Source of the DNA: Mesorhizobium waimense
GTDB lineage: Bacteria; Pseudomonadota; Alphaproteobacteria; Rhizobiales; Rhizobiaceae
Assembly: GCF_003601975.1 (NCBI RefSeq)
Contig: NZ_QZWZ01000012.1
Location: 124,001-188,000 of the forward strand
DNA: 64,000 nt
Direction of reading: 5' to 3'
The notes beneath the pieces are model-generated. The model saw only the letters and a list, made by a program, of their open reading frames with translations. It ran no database searches and was not told the origin of the DNA. The position numbers and the translations under genes are program-made. Shown in pieces: positions 36,039 through 45,353 of the stretch (positions within the stretch are counted from its first letter, which is position 1; each line of letters starts with the position of its first letter).

Positions 36039-38372
36039 ATGCGTTGCATAGATCCGACGCAATCACTGGCTCTAGACGGCGACATGGCGACTCAGGCCCC
36101 TACACTGAACGAACCGATTTTCAGCAGGCACGGTGTCGAAGACAGGCGCCGGCTGCTGGCGCTGCCTGGCGTGGTGGCGATTGCCGGTGCGCTGGTCACG
36201 GCGGCGATTTCCTTCGCCATCCTGGTCGGCGCCACGCCGATCGTGCCGAACGAGAGGACGACTCTGGCGCTGATCGCGCTCAATGCCGTCTTCGTCCTGT
36301 TCCTGATCGCGCTGGTCAGCCGTGAAGTTCACCGCATCGTGATGGCGCGGCGGCACGGCAAGGCGGCGTCGCGGCTGCATGTGCGCATCGTGGCTATGTT
36401 TGCGCTGGTCGCCGCCATCCCGGCCATCATGGTGGCGATCATCGCCTCGATCACGCTCGATATCGGCCTCGACCGCTGGTTCGAGATCCGCACCAAGACC
36501 ATCGTCAATTCGTCGCTGTCGATTGCCGACGCTTATGTCCAGGAAAACGCCCGCAATCTTCAGGGCACGACGCTGTCGATGGCCTACGATCTCGACGCGT
36601 CGCGCACGCTTTACGGCCTCGACCGAACCGGTTTTCTCGACCTGATGAACAAGGAAGCGGTTGGCCGGTCGCTGGCGCATGCGGCGCTGATCAAGCCCGA
36701 CGGCTCATTCGTCATGAGCGCCAAGACCGATGCCGACTTCGCCATGCCGGAGCCGCCGGAAGGTGCCGTGACCAGCGCCGCCGACGGCAAGCCGGTGCTG
36801 ATCGAGCCGAAGACGCGGAACATCATGGGCGCCATCGTCAAGCTGCGCCAAATCGAAGGGCTCTACCTCTACACGATCCGCCTGGTCGATCCCGAAGTGA
36901 TCAAGGCACGTCAGATTGTCCGATCCAACACCGACGAATATCGCGGGCTGGAAGACAACCGCCGCACCTCGCAGGTGGCCTTCGCGCTGCCCTATCTGTC
37001 GCTGACGCTGATCATTATCCTGTCGGCGATCTGGACCGGCATCGCGGTCGCCGACCGGCTGGTGCGGCCGATCCGCCAGCTTATCGGCGCCGCCGACGAG
37101 GTCGCGACCGGCAATCTCGACGTGGCCGTGCCGGTCAGGCCATCCGACGGCGACGTCGCCTCGCTTGGCGACACCTTCAACAAGATGCTGCTGGAGCTGA
37201 AATCGCAGCGCAACGAGATCCTGTCCGCCAAGGACCTGATCGACGAGCGGCGGCGCTTTTCGGAAGCGGTGCTGGCCGGCGTCACCGCCGGCGTCATCGG
37301 CGTCGACCCCTATGGCATAGTCACCATCGTCAACCGCTCGGCCGAGACGATGCTGGCGATTTCCGCCACCGCGGCGCTCGGGCAGAACCTTTCGGCGGTG
37401 CTGCCGCATGTCGGCCGCGTCTTCGAGATCGGCCGAAAGTCGGGCAAGCCGGTCTATCGCGAGCAGGTGACCTTCTACCGCGCCGGCACGGAGCGGACCT
37501 TCAATGTGCAAATCACCATAGAGGCTGGCGACGACGGGGCGGAGGAGAAATCCTATGTCGTGACCGTCGACGACATCACCGACCTCGTCCAGGCGCAGCG
37601 CTCGTCGGCTTGGGCCGACGTGGCGCGGCGCATCGCGCACGAGATCAAGAACCCGCTGACGCCAATCCAGCTGTCGGCCGAGCGCATCAAGCGCCGCTAC
37701 GGCAAGGTCATCACCGAGGATCGCGAGGTCTTCGATCAATGCACCGACACCATCATCCGTCAGGTCGAGGATATCGGCCGCATGGTCGATGAGTTCTCGG
37801 CCTTCGCGCGCATGCCGAAACCTGAGATGAAGGCCATCGATCTGCGCGAATCGCTGCGCGAGGCCTCGTTTCTGGTCGAGGTCAGCCGTTCCGACATCGC
37901 CTTCGAGCGGATTTTCGGCAACGAGGCGCTCAAGGGCACCTTCGACAGCCGGCTGATGGCGCAGGCGTTCGGCAACGTCATCAAGAACGCTGCCGAGGCC
38001 ATTGACGGACTTGATGCAAAAGACCGCTCGCACGGCACAATCCGGATTCAAGCCGGACGGCAGAATGGCGCGATCAGAATCGACGTCATCGACAATGGCA
38101 AAGGTTTGCCGCGCGAGAATCGCCAGAGGCTGCTCGAGCCCTATATGACGACACGCGAGAAGGGGACCGGGCTCGGCCTCGCTATCGTCAAGAAGATTGT
38201 GGAGGACCATGGCGGCCGGCTTGAACTGCACGATGCGCCGGCGGATTTCCACGGCGGGCGGGGTGCAATGATCAGCATCATCCTGCCGCCTTCTGCTGCT
38301 GCCGCGCCGTCGCGCGGCGAGAGCAAGGCGGAAAACGAAAGAGAAACTGAAAAGGTCGGTAATGGCGTCTGA
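36039..38372 (+). CDS. ntrY: membrane sensor kinase NtrY
   Basis: Sensor partner of NtrX, linked to nitrogen and redox/envelope signals in alphaproteobacteria. The 777-residue protein has N-terminal transmembrane helices (about 43-68, 76-96 and 117-140), an extracytoplasmic region, another helix near 315-335, a HAMP domain (LVRPIRQLIGAADEVATG), a PAS domain, H-box ARRIAHEIKNPLTPIQLSAE, and ATP-binding NVIKNAAEAIDG, DNGKGLP and GTGLGLAIV. ATG 36084 (MATQAPTL) is an alternative start; neither has a strong ribosome binding site. Overlaps ntrX by 11 bp. Confidence 0.93.
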   Translation: MRCIDPTQSLALDGDMATQAPTLNEPIFSRHGVEDRRRLLALPGVVAIAGALVTAAISFAILVGATPIVPNERTTLALIALNAVFVLFLIALVSREVHRIVMARRHGKAASRLHVRIVAMFALVAAIPAIMVAIIASITLDIGLDRWFEIRTKTIVNSSLSIADAYVQENARNLQGTTLSMAYDLDASRTLYGLDRTGFLDLMNKEAVGRSLAHAALIKPDGSFVMSAKTDADFAMPEPPEGAVTSAADGKPVLIEPKTRNIMGAIVKLRQIEGLYLYTIRLVDPEVIKARQIVRSNTDEYRGLEDNRRTSQVAFALPYLSLTLIIILSAIWTGIAVADRLVRPIRQLIGAADEVATGNLDVAVPVRPSDGDVASLGDTFNKMLLELKSQRNEILSAKDLIDERRRFSEAVLAGVTAGVIGVDPYGIVTIVNRSAETMLAISATAALGQNLSAVLPHVGRVFEIGRKSGKPVYREQVTFYRAGTERTFNVQITIEAGDDGAEEKSYVVTVDDITDLVQAQRSSAWADVARRIAHEIKNPLTPIQLSAERIKRRYGKVITEDREVFDQCTDTIIRQVEDIGRMVDEFSAFARMPKPEMKAIDLRESLREASFLVEVSRSDIAFERIFGNEALKGTFDSRLMAQAFGNVIKNAAEAIDGLDAKDRSHGTIRIQAGRQNGAIRIDVIDNGKGLPRENRQRLLEPYMTTREKGTGLGLAIVKKIVEDHGGRLELHDAPADFHGGRGAMISIILPPSAAAAPSRGESKAENERETEKVGNGV

Positions 38373-39723
38373 CATTCTCATCGTCGATGACGAGGAAGAT
38401 ATCCGCGAACTCGTCGCCGGTATCCTGAGCGACGAAGGTCACGAAACCCGCACGGCATTCGATGCCGACAGTGCGCTGGCAGCGATCGCCGATCGAGCGC
38501 CGCGGCTGATTTTCCTCGACATCTGGCTGCAGGGCTCGCGTCTGGACGGTCTGGCATTGCTGGACGAGATCAAGACGATGCACCCAACACTCCCGGTGGT
38601 GATGATCTCCGGCCATGGCAACATCGAAACGGCGGTGTCGGCCATCCGTCGCGGCGCCTATGACTTCATCGAGAAGCCGTTCAAGGCGGACCGGCTCATT
38701 CTCATCGCCGAACGTGCGCTGGAGACCTCCAAGCTGAGACGCGAAGTCTCCGACCTCAAGCAGCGCAGCGGCGAGACCTTCGACCTGATCGGCATGTCGT
38801 CGGCGATGAGCCAGTTGCGCCAGACGATCGAGCGGGTCGCGCCGACCAACAGCCGCGTCATGATCATCGGCCCTTCCGGTTCGGGCAAGGAACTGGCGGC
38901 GCGTGCCATCCATGCGCTGTCGACGCGCAAGGGAGCGCCGTTCGTAACGCTGAGCGCCGCCAACATCACGCCCGAACGTATGGAGATCGAGCTGTTCGGC
39001 ACTGAATCGAACGGCACCGAGCGCAAGGTCGGCGCGCTGGAGGAGGCGCATCGCGGCATCCTCTACATCGACGAAGTGGCCGACATGCCGCGCGAGACTC
39101 AGAACAAGATCCTGCGCGTGCTGGTCGAGCAGCAATTCGAACGCGTAGGCGGCACCAAGCGGGTCAAGGTCGACGTGCGCATCATCTCTTCGACCTCCCA
39201 GAACCTTGAGGCGATGATCGCCGACGGCCGTTTCCGCGAGGACCTTTACCATCGCCTGGCGGTGGTCCCGGTCATGGTGCCGGGCCTGGCCGAGCGGCGC
39301 GAGGACATTCCTTATCTGGTCGACAATTTCATGAAACAGATCGCGCGCCAGGCCGGCATCAAGCCGCGCCGCATCGGCGATGACGCGCTGGCGGTGCTGC
39401 AGGCGCACAACTGGCCGGGCAACGTCCGCCAACTGCGCAATAATGTCGAGCGGCTGATGATCCTGGCACGCGGCGACAATGTCGATGCGCCGATCACGGC
39501 CGACCTGTTGCCGTCCGAGATCGGCGACGTCATGCCGCGCACGCCGAACCAGTCCGACCAGCACATCATGGCGCTGCCGCTGCGCGAGGCGCGCGAACAG
39601 TTCGAGAAGGACTACCTGATCGCCCAGATCAACCGCTTCGGCGGCAACATCTCGAAGACGGCCGAGTTCATCGGCATGGAGCGCTCGGCGCTTCACCGCA
39701 AGTTGAAGTCGCTCGGCGTCTGA
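38362..39723 (+). CDS. ntrX: response regulator NtrX, lacking the GAFTGA loop
   Basis: Response regulator of the NtrYX pair. The 453-residue protein has a receiver domain (LIFLDIWLQGSR holds the Asp), an AAA+ domain with Walker A GPSGSGKE and Walker B GILYIDEVADMP, and a Fis-type helix-turn-helix (NISKTAEFIGMERSALHRKL). Where NtrC has GAFTGA, this protein reads ELFGTESNGTERKVGALEEA, so the sigma-54 contact loop is missing. It therefore probably regulates by DNA binding without activating sigma-54, as reported for some alphaproteobacterial NtrX proteins. Confidence 0.94.
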   Translation: MASDILIVDDEEDIRELVAGILSDEGHETRTAFDADSALAAIADRAPRLIFLDIWLQGSRLDGLALLDEIKTMHPTLPVVMISGHGNIETAVSAIRRGAYDFIEKPFKADRLILIAERALETSKLRREVSDLKQRSGETFDLIGMSSAMSQLRQTIERVAPTNSRVMIIGPSGSGKELAARAIHALSTRKGAPFVTLSAANITPERMEIELFGTESNGTERKVGALEEAHRGILYIDEVADMPRETQNKILRVLVEQQFERVGGTKRVKVDVRIISSTSQNLEAMIADGRFREDLYHRLAVVPVMVPGLAERREDIPYLVDNFMKQIARQAGIKPRRIGDDALAVLQAHNWPGNVRQLRNNVERLMILARGDNVDAPITADLLPSEIGDVMPRTPNQSDQHIMALPLREAREQFEKDYLIAQINRFGGNISKTAEFIGMERSALHRKLKSLGV

Positions 39724-39826
39724 CCGCGGGACACGCGTGAGGTCGGCCGGTCTGGCCCACGCAATTGCCCGTTACGGCTGCGGCGGAATCGCCTAAGAAA
39801 GTCGGGACTTTTCTCGAGGGGTTCCC

Positions 39827-40690
39827 ATGCCGCGTATTGCCTATGTGAACGGGCGCTATGTCGCCCATGCCGACGCTGCCGTGCATATCGAGGATCGCGG
39901 CTATCAATTCGCCGACGGCGTCTACGAGGTCTGCGAGGTGGCGCGCGGCTTCATCGTCGACATGCCGCGTCATCTTGCGCGGCTGGACCGTTCGCTGAAC
40001 GAGCTGTCGATCGACTGGCCGGTCACACGCGGCGTGCTGCCGCTCATCCTGCGCGAAGTGGTGCGCCGCAACCATGTCGCCAACGGCCTGGTCTATGTCC
40101 AGGTGACGCGCGGCGTCGCCAGCCGCGACTTTCTGTTTCCGGCAGCGGGCACGAAGCGGTCGCTGGTGGTGACGGCCAGGAAAGCCGACCCGGCCGCGGC
40201 GGCCAAAAAGGCCGGGACCGGTATCAAGGTGATCACCGTGCCGGAGAACCGCTGGGACCGGGTCGACATCAAGACCGTCGGCTTGCTGCCCAACGTGCTC
40301 GCCAAGCAGAAGGCCAAGGAGGCCGGCGCCCAGGAAGCCTGGTTCGTTGACACCGACGGCACCGTCAAGGAAGGCGGCTCGTCGAACGCCTGGATCGTCA
40401 CCAGGGATGGGGTTCTTGTGACGCGGCCGGCCGAGCACGGCATCTTGCGCGGCATCACCCGCACGACGCTGTTCGAGGTGGCCGACAAGCTCGGCCTGAA
40501 GGTCGAGGAGCGGGGTTTTTCGGTGGCTGAGGCCAAGGCGGCGCGAGAGGCTTTCATCAGTTCGGCGACCACGATCGCCATGCCGGTCGTGGCAATTGAC
40601 GGGGCTCCCATTGCCAACGGCCACCCCGGCTCAATAACACTTTCGTTGCGCCAAGCCTTTTTTGACATTGCGGAAAAAAGTCCAGCCTGA
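39827..40690 (+). CDS. dat: D-amino-acid aminotransferase (class IV PLP)
   Basis: Transfers amino groups between D-amino acids such as D-alanine and D-glutamate and 2-oxoacids. The 287-residue protein has family landmarks YVNGRYVAHADAAVHIEDRGYQFADGVYEV-type N-terminus, the PLP lysine within DIKTVGLLPNVLAKQ, EGGSSNAWIV and the late RGITRTTLFE. Branched-chain or 4-amino-4-deoxychorismate activity cannot be excluded, but D-aminotransferase is the best fit. Located between ntrX and hfq, as in other rhizobia. Confidence 0.85.
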   Translation: MPRIAYVNGRYVAHADAAVHIEDRGYQFADGVYEVCEVARGFIVDMPRHLARLDRSLNELSIDWPVTRGVLPLILREVVRRNHVANGLVYVQVTRGVASRDFLFPAAGTKRSLVVTARKADPAAAAKKAGTGIKVITVPENRWDRVDIKTVGLLPNVLAKQKAKEAGAQEAWFVDTDGTVKEGGSSNAWIVTRDGVLVTRPAEHGILRGITRTTLFEVADKLGLKVEERGFSVAEAKAAREAFISSATTIAMPVVAIDGAPIANGHPGSITLSLRQAFFDIAEKSPA

Positions 40691-40766
40691 TAACCGCACA
40701 GGTGGAATGAACATCAATTTATCTCGTTCTGCTTGTCGTTACTGACGGCAAGAGGGTGTTTGTGCG

Positions 40767-40795
40767 CTTGACATGCGCCAGGTAATTTGGCGCAT
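40767..40795 (+). promoter_or_regulatory. hfq promoter region with overlapping palindrome
   Basis: CTTGAC (40767-40772) matches the alphaproteobacterial -35. Immediately after it lies a perfect 8-7-8 palindrome, ATGCGCCA (40773-40780) and TGGCGCAT (40788-40795), filling the promoter spacer and reaching the -10. The placement suggests an operator or a hairpin at the start of the hfq transcript. Confidence 0.45.
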
Positions 40796-40834
40796 TGGCT
40801 GCAAACCGAAGGGGATCGGCGAAAGACAAGAACA

Positions 40835-41080
40835 ATGGCGGAACGATCGCAAAACCTTCAGGACCTGTTCCTGAATTCAGTTCGCAAGAGCAAAAATCCA
40901 CTCACCATCTTCCTCATCAACGGCGTGAAGCTGACCGGCGTGGTCACTTCGTTTGACAATTTCTGTGTTCTGCTGCGGCGTGACGGCCATTCCCAGCTTG
41001 TCTACAAGCACGCCATTTCCACGATCATGCCGAGCCAGCCGGTTCAGATGTTCGATGGCGAGGAAAGCCAGGGCGCCTGA
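40835..41080 (+). CDS. hfq: RNA chaperone Hfq
   Basis: Hexameric Sm-like protein pairing small RNAs with mRNAs; in rhizobia it affects nif expression. The 81-residue protein has Sm1 NLQDLFLNSVRKSKNPLTIF and LINGVKLTGVVTSFDNFCVLL, and Sm2 QLVYKHAISTIMPS with the YKHAIS signature. The start is the ATG at 40835; 16 upstream in-frame codons are unlike Hfq. The hflX start codon follows the stop directly. Confidence 0.97.
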   Translation: MAERSQNLQDLFLNSVRKSKNPLTIFLINGVKLTGVVTSFDNFCVLLRRDGHSQLVYKHAISTIMPSQPVQMFDGEESQGA

Positions 41081-42472
41081 TTGGCACGTGAGAAAGACGC
41101 GGACCGCAGCGTCCGCGGAAAATTGGCACATCAGCCGGGGACGGAAGCCAAGGGCCCGACCCGGGCGGTTGTCATTGTGCCCGTGCTTACCCGCCATCAG
41201 CGTAGCGACGACGAGTCGAACCGTCCGCGGCTGACGCGTTCGGCCGAGGCCCGCCACGACGAAGCGGTCGGGCTTGCCCGCGCCATCAACCTCGATCTGA
41301 TCCACACGGCGGTGGCGACCGTCAACGATCCGCGCCCGGCGACCTTGCTGGGCAGCGGCAAGGTCGCGGAGTTCGCCGAGATCGTCAAAGAGGGCCACGC
41401 TGAAGTGGTCATCGTCGACCATCCGCTGACGCCGGTGCAGCAGCGCAATCTCGAAAAGGAATTGAACGCCAAGGTGCTGGATCGCACCGGGCTGATCCTG
41501 GAGATCTTCGGCGAGCGCGCGCGGACCAAGGAAGGCACGCTGCAGGTCGAACTCGCCCATCTCAACTACCAGAAGGGCCGCCTGGTGCGCAGCTGGACCC
41601 ACCTCGAACGCCAGCGCGGCGGCGCAGGCTTTCTCGGCGGTCCCGGCGAAACGCAGATCGAATCCGATCGGCGCATCCTGCAGGACAAGATCATCAAGCT
41701 GAAGCACGAGCTGGAGACGGTGCGCCGCACCCGCGACCTGCACCGCGCCAAGCGCAAGAAGGTGCCGTTCCCCGTGGTGGCGATCGTCGGCTACACCAAT
41801 GCCGGTAAATCGACGCTGTTCAACAAGCTGACCGGGGCAGGGGTGCTGGCCGAGGACATGCTGTTCGCCACGCTCGATCCGACGCTGCGCCGCGTGCGGC
41901 TGCCGCACGGCACGCCGATCATCCTGTCGGATACGGTGGGCTTCATCTCCGACTTGCCCACGCATCTGGTGGCGGCCTTCCGGGCAACGCTGGAAGAGGT
42001 GGTCGAGGCCGATCTGGTCATCCATCTGCGCGACATCTCCGACCCCGACACGGCAGCGCAGGCCGAGGATGTCGAGCGCATCCTGGCCGATCTCGGCGTC
42101 GATGCCGGCGATGCCAAGCGCGTCGTCGAGGTGTGGAACAAGATCGATCTGCTTGACGAGGGCAACCGCGCCAGGCTGCTTGCCGATGGCAATGACGGCA
42201 GGAAGGCGCCGCCGATTGCGATTTCCGCCGTCACCGGCGAAGGCCTCGATGCCCTGAGGGCGCAGGTCGAGACGCGGATGGCGGGCGAATTGGAGGAGCT
42301 GACGGTGACCATCGAACCGGCGCAGTTCGGCCTCGTCGACTGGCTCTACCGCAATGGCGACGTCGTTTCGCGGGCCGACAATGAGGATGGCAGCGCGACC
42401 ATCTCGCTCAATGCTACGCACAGCGCCCGGCAAGAAATCGAAAGCCGATTGCACCGTAAAAACAACGGGTAA
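41081..42472 (+). CDS. hflX: ribosome-associated GTPase HflX
   Basis: GTPase that rescues stalled ribosomes, often linked to heat stress. The 463-residue protein initiates at TTG 41081, directly abutting hfq, so it depends on coupling. It has the N-terminal HflX domain, a Gly-rich linker (RQRGGAGFLGGPGETQIE), and the G domain: G1 GYTNAGKST, G3 DTVGFI, G4 NKID and G5 SAVTGEG. hfq-hflX synteny is conserved across proteobacteria. Confidence 0.94.
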   Translation: MAREKDADRSVRGKLAHQPGTEAKGPTRAVVIVPVLTRHQRSDDESNRPRLTRSAEARHDEAVGLARAINLDLIHTAVATVNDPRPATLLGSGKVAEFAEIVKEGHAEVVIVDHPLTPVQQRNLEKELNAKVLDRTGLILEIFGERARTKEGTLQVELAHLNYQKGRLVRSWTHLERQRGGAGFLGGPGETQIESDRRILQDKIIKLKHELETVRRTRDLHRAKRKKVPFPVVAIVGYTNAGKSTLFNKLTGAGVLAEDMLFATLDPTLRRVRLPHGTPIILSDTVGFISDLPTHLVAAFRATLEEVVEADLVIHLRDISDPDTAAQAEDVERILADLGVDAGDAKRVVEVWNKIDLLDEGNRARLLADGNDGRKAPPIAISAVTGEGLDALRAQVETRMAGELEELTVTIEPAQFGLVDWLYRNGDVVSRADNEDGSATISLNATHSARQEIESRLHRKNNG

Positions 42473-42478
42473 GCCTGG

Positions 42479-43303
42479 TTATTTCACGGCCTTGGCATGC
42501 TGCCAGAGCGCTTCCATTTCCTCCAGCGTCGCCTTTTCCAGCGTGTTGCCGGAGGCTTCCAGCGCCCGCTCGACATAGTGGAAGCGCGAGCGGAATTTCT
42601 CATTGGTGCCGCTGAGTGCCGCTTCGGCGTCGAGCTTGAGGTGGCGGCCGAGATTGACGATGGCAAACAGCATGTCGCCGAACTCGTCCTTGATGGGTGC
42701 TGCGTCGCCATTGGCCAGAGCCTCGCGCAATTCGCCGATCTCTTCCTCGATCTTGTCTAGGATGGGCGCTGCCTCGCTCCAGTCGAAGCCGACACGGGCC
42801 GCCTTCTCCTGAAGTTTCAATGCGCGCGTCAACGCGGGCAGGGCGACCGGCACACTGTCCAGAAAACCCTTACCGTGGTCCTCCGGATCGTGGCCGCGGG
42901 CGATGCGGGCAGCTCGCTTCTCGGCCTTCTCCTGCGACTTGATCTTCTCCCACATGCCCTTGGCCATGCCGGCACTGCGCGCTTCTTCGTCGCCGAAGAC
43001 ATGCGGATGACGGCGGATCATTTTCCTGGTGATGGCCTGGACGACGTCGCCAAAGGCGAATTCGCCTGATTCTTTCGCCATTTGCGCATGATAGACGACC
43101 TGGAGCAGGAGATCGCCGAGCTCATCGCGCAGATCATCGAGATCGCCGCGCGCGATGGCGTCCGCCACCTCGTAGGCTTCCTCGATCGTGTAGGGCGCGA
43201 TCGTCGAAAAGTCCTGCTCGATATCCCACGGGCAGCCGGTTTTCGGCGCCCTGAGCGCCGCCATGATCTCGATCAGCCGGGAAATGTCTTGCGAGGGTTT
43301 CAT
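42479..43303 (-). CDS. mazG: nucleoside triphosphate pyrophosphohydrolase MazG
   Basis: Hydrolyses NTPs and dNTPs to monophosphates. About 274 residues with two MazG all-alpha modules: the first has GCPWDIEQDFSTIAPYTIEEAYEVADAI and GDLLLQVVYHAQ; the second has DEFGDMLFAIVNLGRHLK. EExxE-type metal ligands are visible in both. The start at 43303 (MKPSQDISRL) fits family length; an in-frame ATG at 43324 adds seven residues. Convergent with hflX, stop codons 6 bp apart. Confidence 0.92.
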   Translation of the reverse strand: MKPSQDISRLIEIMAALRAPKTGCPWDIEQDFSTIAPYTIEEAYEVADAIARGDLDDLRDELGDLLLQVVYHAQMAKESGEFAFGDVVQAITRKMIRRHPHVFGDEEARSAGMAKGMWEKIKSQEKAEKRAARIARGHDPEDHGKGFLDSVPVALPALTRALKLQEKAARVGFDWSEAAPILDKIEEEIGELREALANGDAAPIKDEFGDMLFAIVNLGRHLKLDAEAALSGTNEKFRSRFHYVERALEASGNTLEKATLEEMEALWQHAKAVK

Positions 43304-43410
43304 CAGCTGGATGCTATCGTGCATGCGGCCGGCCGGCCAATGCCGTCGGCCGGCGAGGGGGCATTGTCCACAGGTGCCGGCACGGAACCATCGCGAGAGG
43401 TCGACTGGCC

Positions 43411-44601
43411 CTAGTCGAGCACCGATACGATCGCCTTGGCGAGCTTGTCCATGCCGTCTTCCGGCAAGCCGGCGACGTTGATGCGGCTGTCGCCGACCAT
43501 GTAGACGCCATATTCGGCGCGCAGGCGCTCGACCTGCGCCTCGGTCAGGCCAAGCCTGGAAAACATGCCGCGATGGCTGGCGACGAAATCGAAGCGATCG
43601 GAGTTCGACTGCCGCCGCAGCGCTTCGGCGAACGCGACGCGCAGCCTCAGCATGCGCAGCCGCATCTCCTCGAGTTCCGCTTCCCAGTCGGCGCGTAGCG
43701 CGGCATCTTCCAGAACCATCCGCACCGCCGCCGCGCCATGGTCCGGCGGCATCGAATAGATGGCGCGCGCCGCCGACAGCATCTGGCTCATCGCCACATC
43801 CGCCTGGGCGCCATCCTTGGCCAGGATCATCGCCGCGCCGACGCGGTCGCGGTAGACGGCAAAGTTCTTCGAGCAGCTCGAGGCGACAACCATTTCAGGG
43901 ACTTTTGCTGCGAGCAGGCGCAAACCGGCGGCGTCCGCGTCGAGCCCTTCGCCAAAGCCCTGATAGGCAATGTCTACGAAGGGCAACAGGCCGCGCTCGA
44001 CGACGATTTCGGTCACGGCAGCCCATTGCGTCGCATCCAGATTGGCGCCGGTCGGGTTGTGGCAGCAGCCATGCAGCAGCACCACGTCGCCGCTCTTTGC
44101 GGTCCGCAGCGCCGCCAGCATGTCCTCGAAGCGAACGGCGCCGGAGGCGGCGTCGAAATAGGGGTATTCGCGGATCTGCAGGCCGGCGGCGCGCATGACC
44201 GGCATGTGGTTCGGCCAGGTCGGGTCCGACAGCCAGATGGTGGCGTCGGCGCGGGTGCGCTTCAAAAGTTCGGCCACCAGCCGCAGCGCGCCCGAGCCGC
44301 CGGGCGCCTGCGCGGCGCGAATGCGCGAAAAGTCCGCAGCCTCGCCAAAGGCCAGCCTGGCCATCGCCGTGTTGAAACCGGTGTCGCCGGCAAGGCCGAG
44401 ATAGGTCTTGGTATCCTGGCTGTTGAGCAGCCGCTTTTCGGCCTCGCGCACTGCACGCATGACGGGCGTCTTGCCGTCGCGGTCCTTGTAGACGCCGACG
44501 CCAAGATCTACCTTGTCGGGGCGCGGATCGGCGCGATAGAGGCCGATCAGGGCAAGGATCTTGTCGGTAGGGGCGGACTGCAGAGTTTCGAACATCGACA
44601 T
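43411..44601 (-). CDS. aromatic/aspartate aminotransferase (class I PLP)
   Basis: A 396-residue fold-type I aminotransferase of the AspAT/TyrB subgroup. Visible signatures: DLGVGVYKDRDGKTPVM, APGGSGALRL, LLHGCCHNPTGANLD, the PLP lysine in SSCSKNFAVYRDRVGA, and the substrate-carboxylate Arg in GDSRINVAGL. The SKNF(A/G)LY-type motif favours aromatic or aspartate amino acids with oxoglutarate. The start is ATG 44601 (MSMFETL), or 44595; the open frame upstream has no similarity. Monocistronic. Confidence 0.88.
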   Translation of the reverse strand: MSMFETLQSAPTDKILALIGLYRADPRPDKVDLGVGVYKDRDGKTPVMRAVREAEKRLLNSQDTKTYLGLAGDTGFNTAMARLAFGEAADFSRIRAAQAPGGSGALRLVAELLKRTRADATIWLSDPTWPNHMPVMRAAGLQIREYPYFDAASGAVRFEDMLAALRTAKSGDVVLLHGCCHNPTGANLDATQWAAVTEIVVERGLLPFVDIAYQGFGEGLDADAAGLRLLAAKVPEMVVASSCSKNFAVYRDRVGAAMILAKDGAQADVAMSQMLSAARAIYSMPPDHGAAAVRMVLEDAALRADWEAELEEMRLRMLRLRVAFAEALRRQSNSDRFDFVASHRGMFSRLGLTEAQVERLRAEYGVYMVGDSRINVAGLPEDGMDKLAKAIVSVLD

Positions 44602-44665
44602 GGCTCCAATGGCGGCGGAGTGATACGCAAATCGGCTTCGTTTCGCCAGCGCTTTTCCTGCCGGC

Positions 44666-45265
44666 CTAGCCTGCGCAAAGCTTTCTGAATGCGCCGACCG
44701 CGGTGGATGCTCTTGCAACGACATCTGCGTCCGAAAGGAGAGGCAGGGTGCGGTTGACGCGCCTGATCTGGAGATCGCCGATCAGCAGGCTCAAGAACCA
44801 GTCCGCTGCCGCAGACGCGGAAGGCGCGGCCAGGGATCTGCTTTCCACGCCGCGCAGCATCAATGTCTCGATCAGTGGAAAGACTGAATCGCGCCCGCCG
44901 GCGGCAATCGCCCGGCCCAGTTCACCGCTTTCATCAGCAGCGGCAGCACGGTTCAGCGCGATCGCCTCTTGGCCAAGCAGCATCGAAAGCAGGATTGGGG
45001 CAACATGCCGGAGCGCCGCGATGGGATCCGTGCCGTCCATTATCGCCGTGGCCAAGGCCTCCTTGGTCGTTCGCGCATTGCTTTCGACCATGGTCTTGAA
45101 CAATCCGTTCTTGTCGCCGTACCAGCGATACAGTGTCTCGTTCGAGGCCTTTGCCAGTTTGGCGATGCTAAGCATGGAAGTGCCGCGATAGCCCTTCGTC
45201 TGCAGAAGCTCGTAGGCCGCCTTCTCGATCTCCGCCTGGCGCTCGGCCCTGTTGTCTGCCCGCAT
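44666..45265 (-). CDS. TetR-family transcriptional repressor
   Basis: A 199-residue regulator with an N-terminal TetR helix-turn-helix (about 8-55: AERQAEIEKAAYELLQTKGY, then TSMLSIAKLAKASNETLYRWYGDKNGLF) and a helical ligand-binding domain. The start is placed at ATG 45265 (MRADNRAER); the longer in-frame start at 45328 would run through the operator. It is divergent from the DUF1772 gene, with a palindromic operator between, so it very probably controls that gene and itself. Confidence 0.85.
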   Translation of the reverse strand: MRADNRAERQAEIEKAAYELLQTKGYRGTSMLSIAKLAKASNETLYRWYGDKNGLFKTMVESNARTTKEALATAIMDGTDPIAALRHVAPILLSMLLGQEAIALNRAAAADESGELGRAIAAGGRDSVFPLIETLMLRGVESRSLAAPSASAAADWFLSLLIGDLQIRRVNRTLPLLSDADVVARASTAVGAFRKLCAG

Positions 45266-45293
45266 CGCAGTCTCCGACCATCTTGACAGTAAG

Positions 45294-45309
45294 CGTACAT
45301 ATCTGTACG
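45294..45309. promoter_or_regulatory. palindromic operator for the TetR/DUF1772 divergent pair
   Basis: CGTACATATCTGTACG is a 6-4-6 inverted repeat. A TTGACA -35 element lies just before it (45283-45288) on the plus strand, so a bound repressor would block the DUF1772 promoter. The half-site GCGTACAT recurs at 45321-45328. Confidence 0.65.
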
Positions 45310-45353
45310 GATTTGTAAAGGCGTACATGGAAATACGGTTTTGGAGGGACTAA

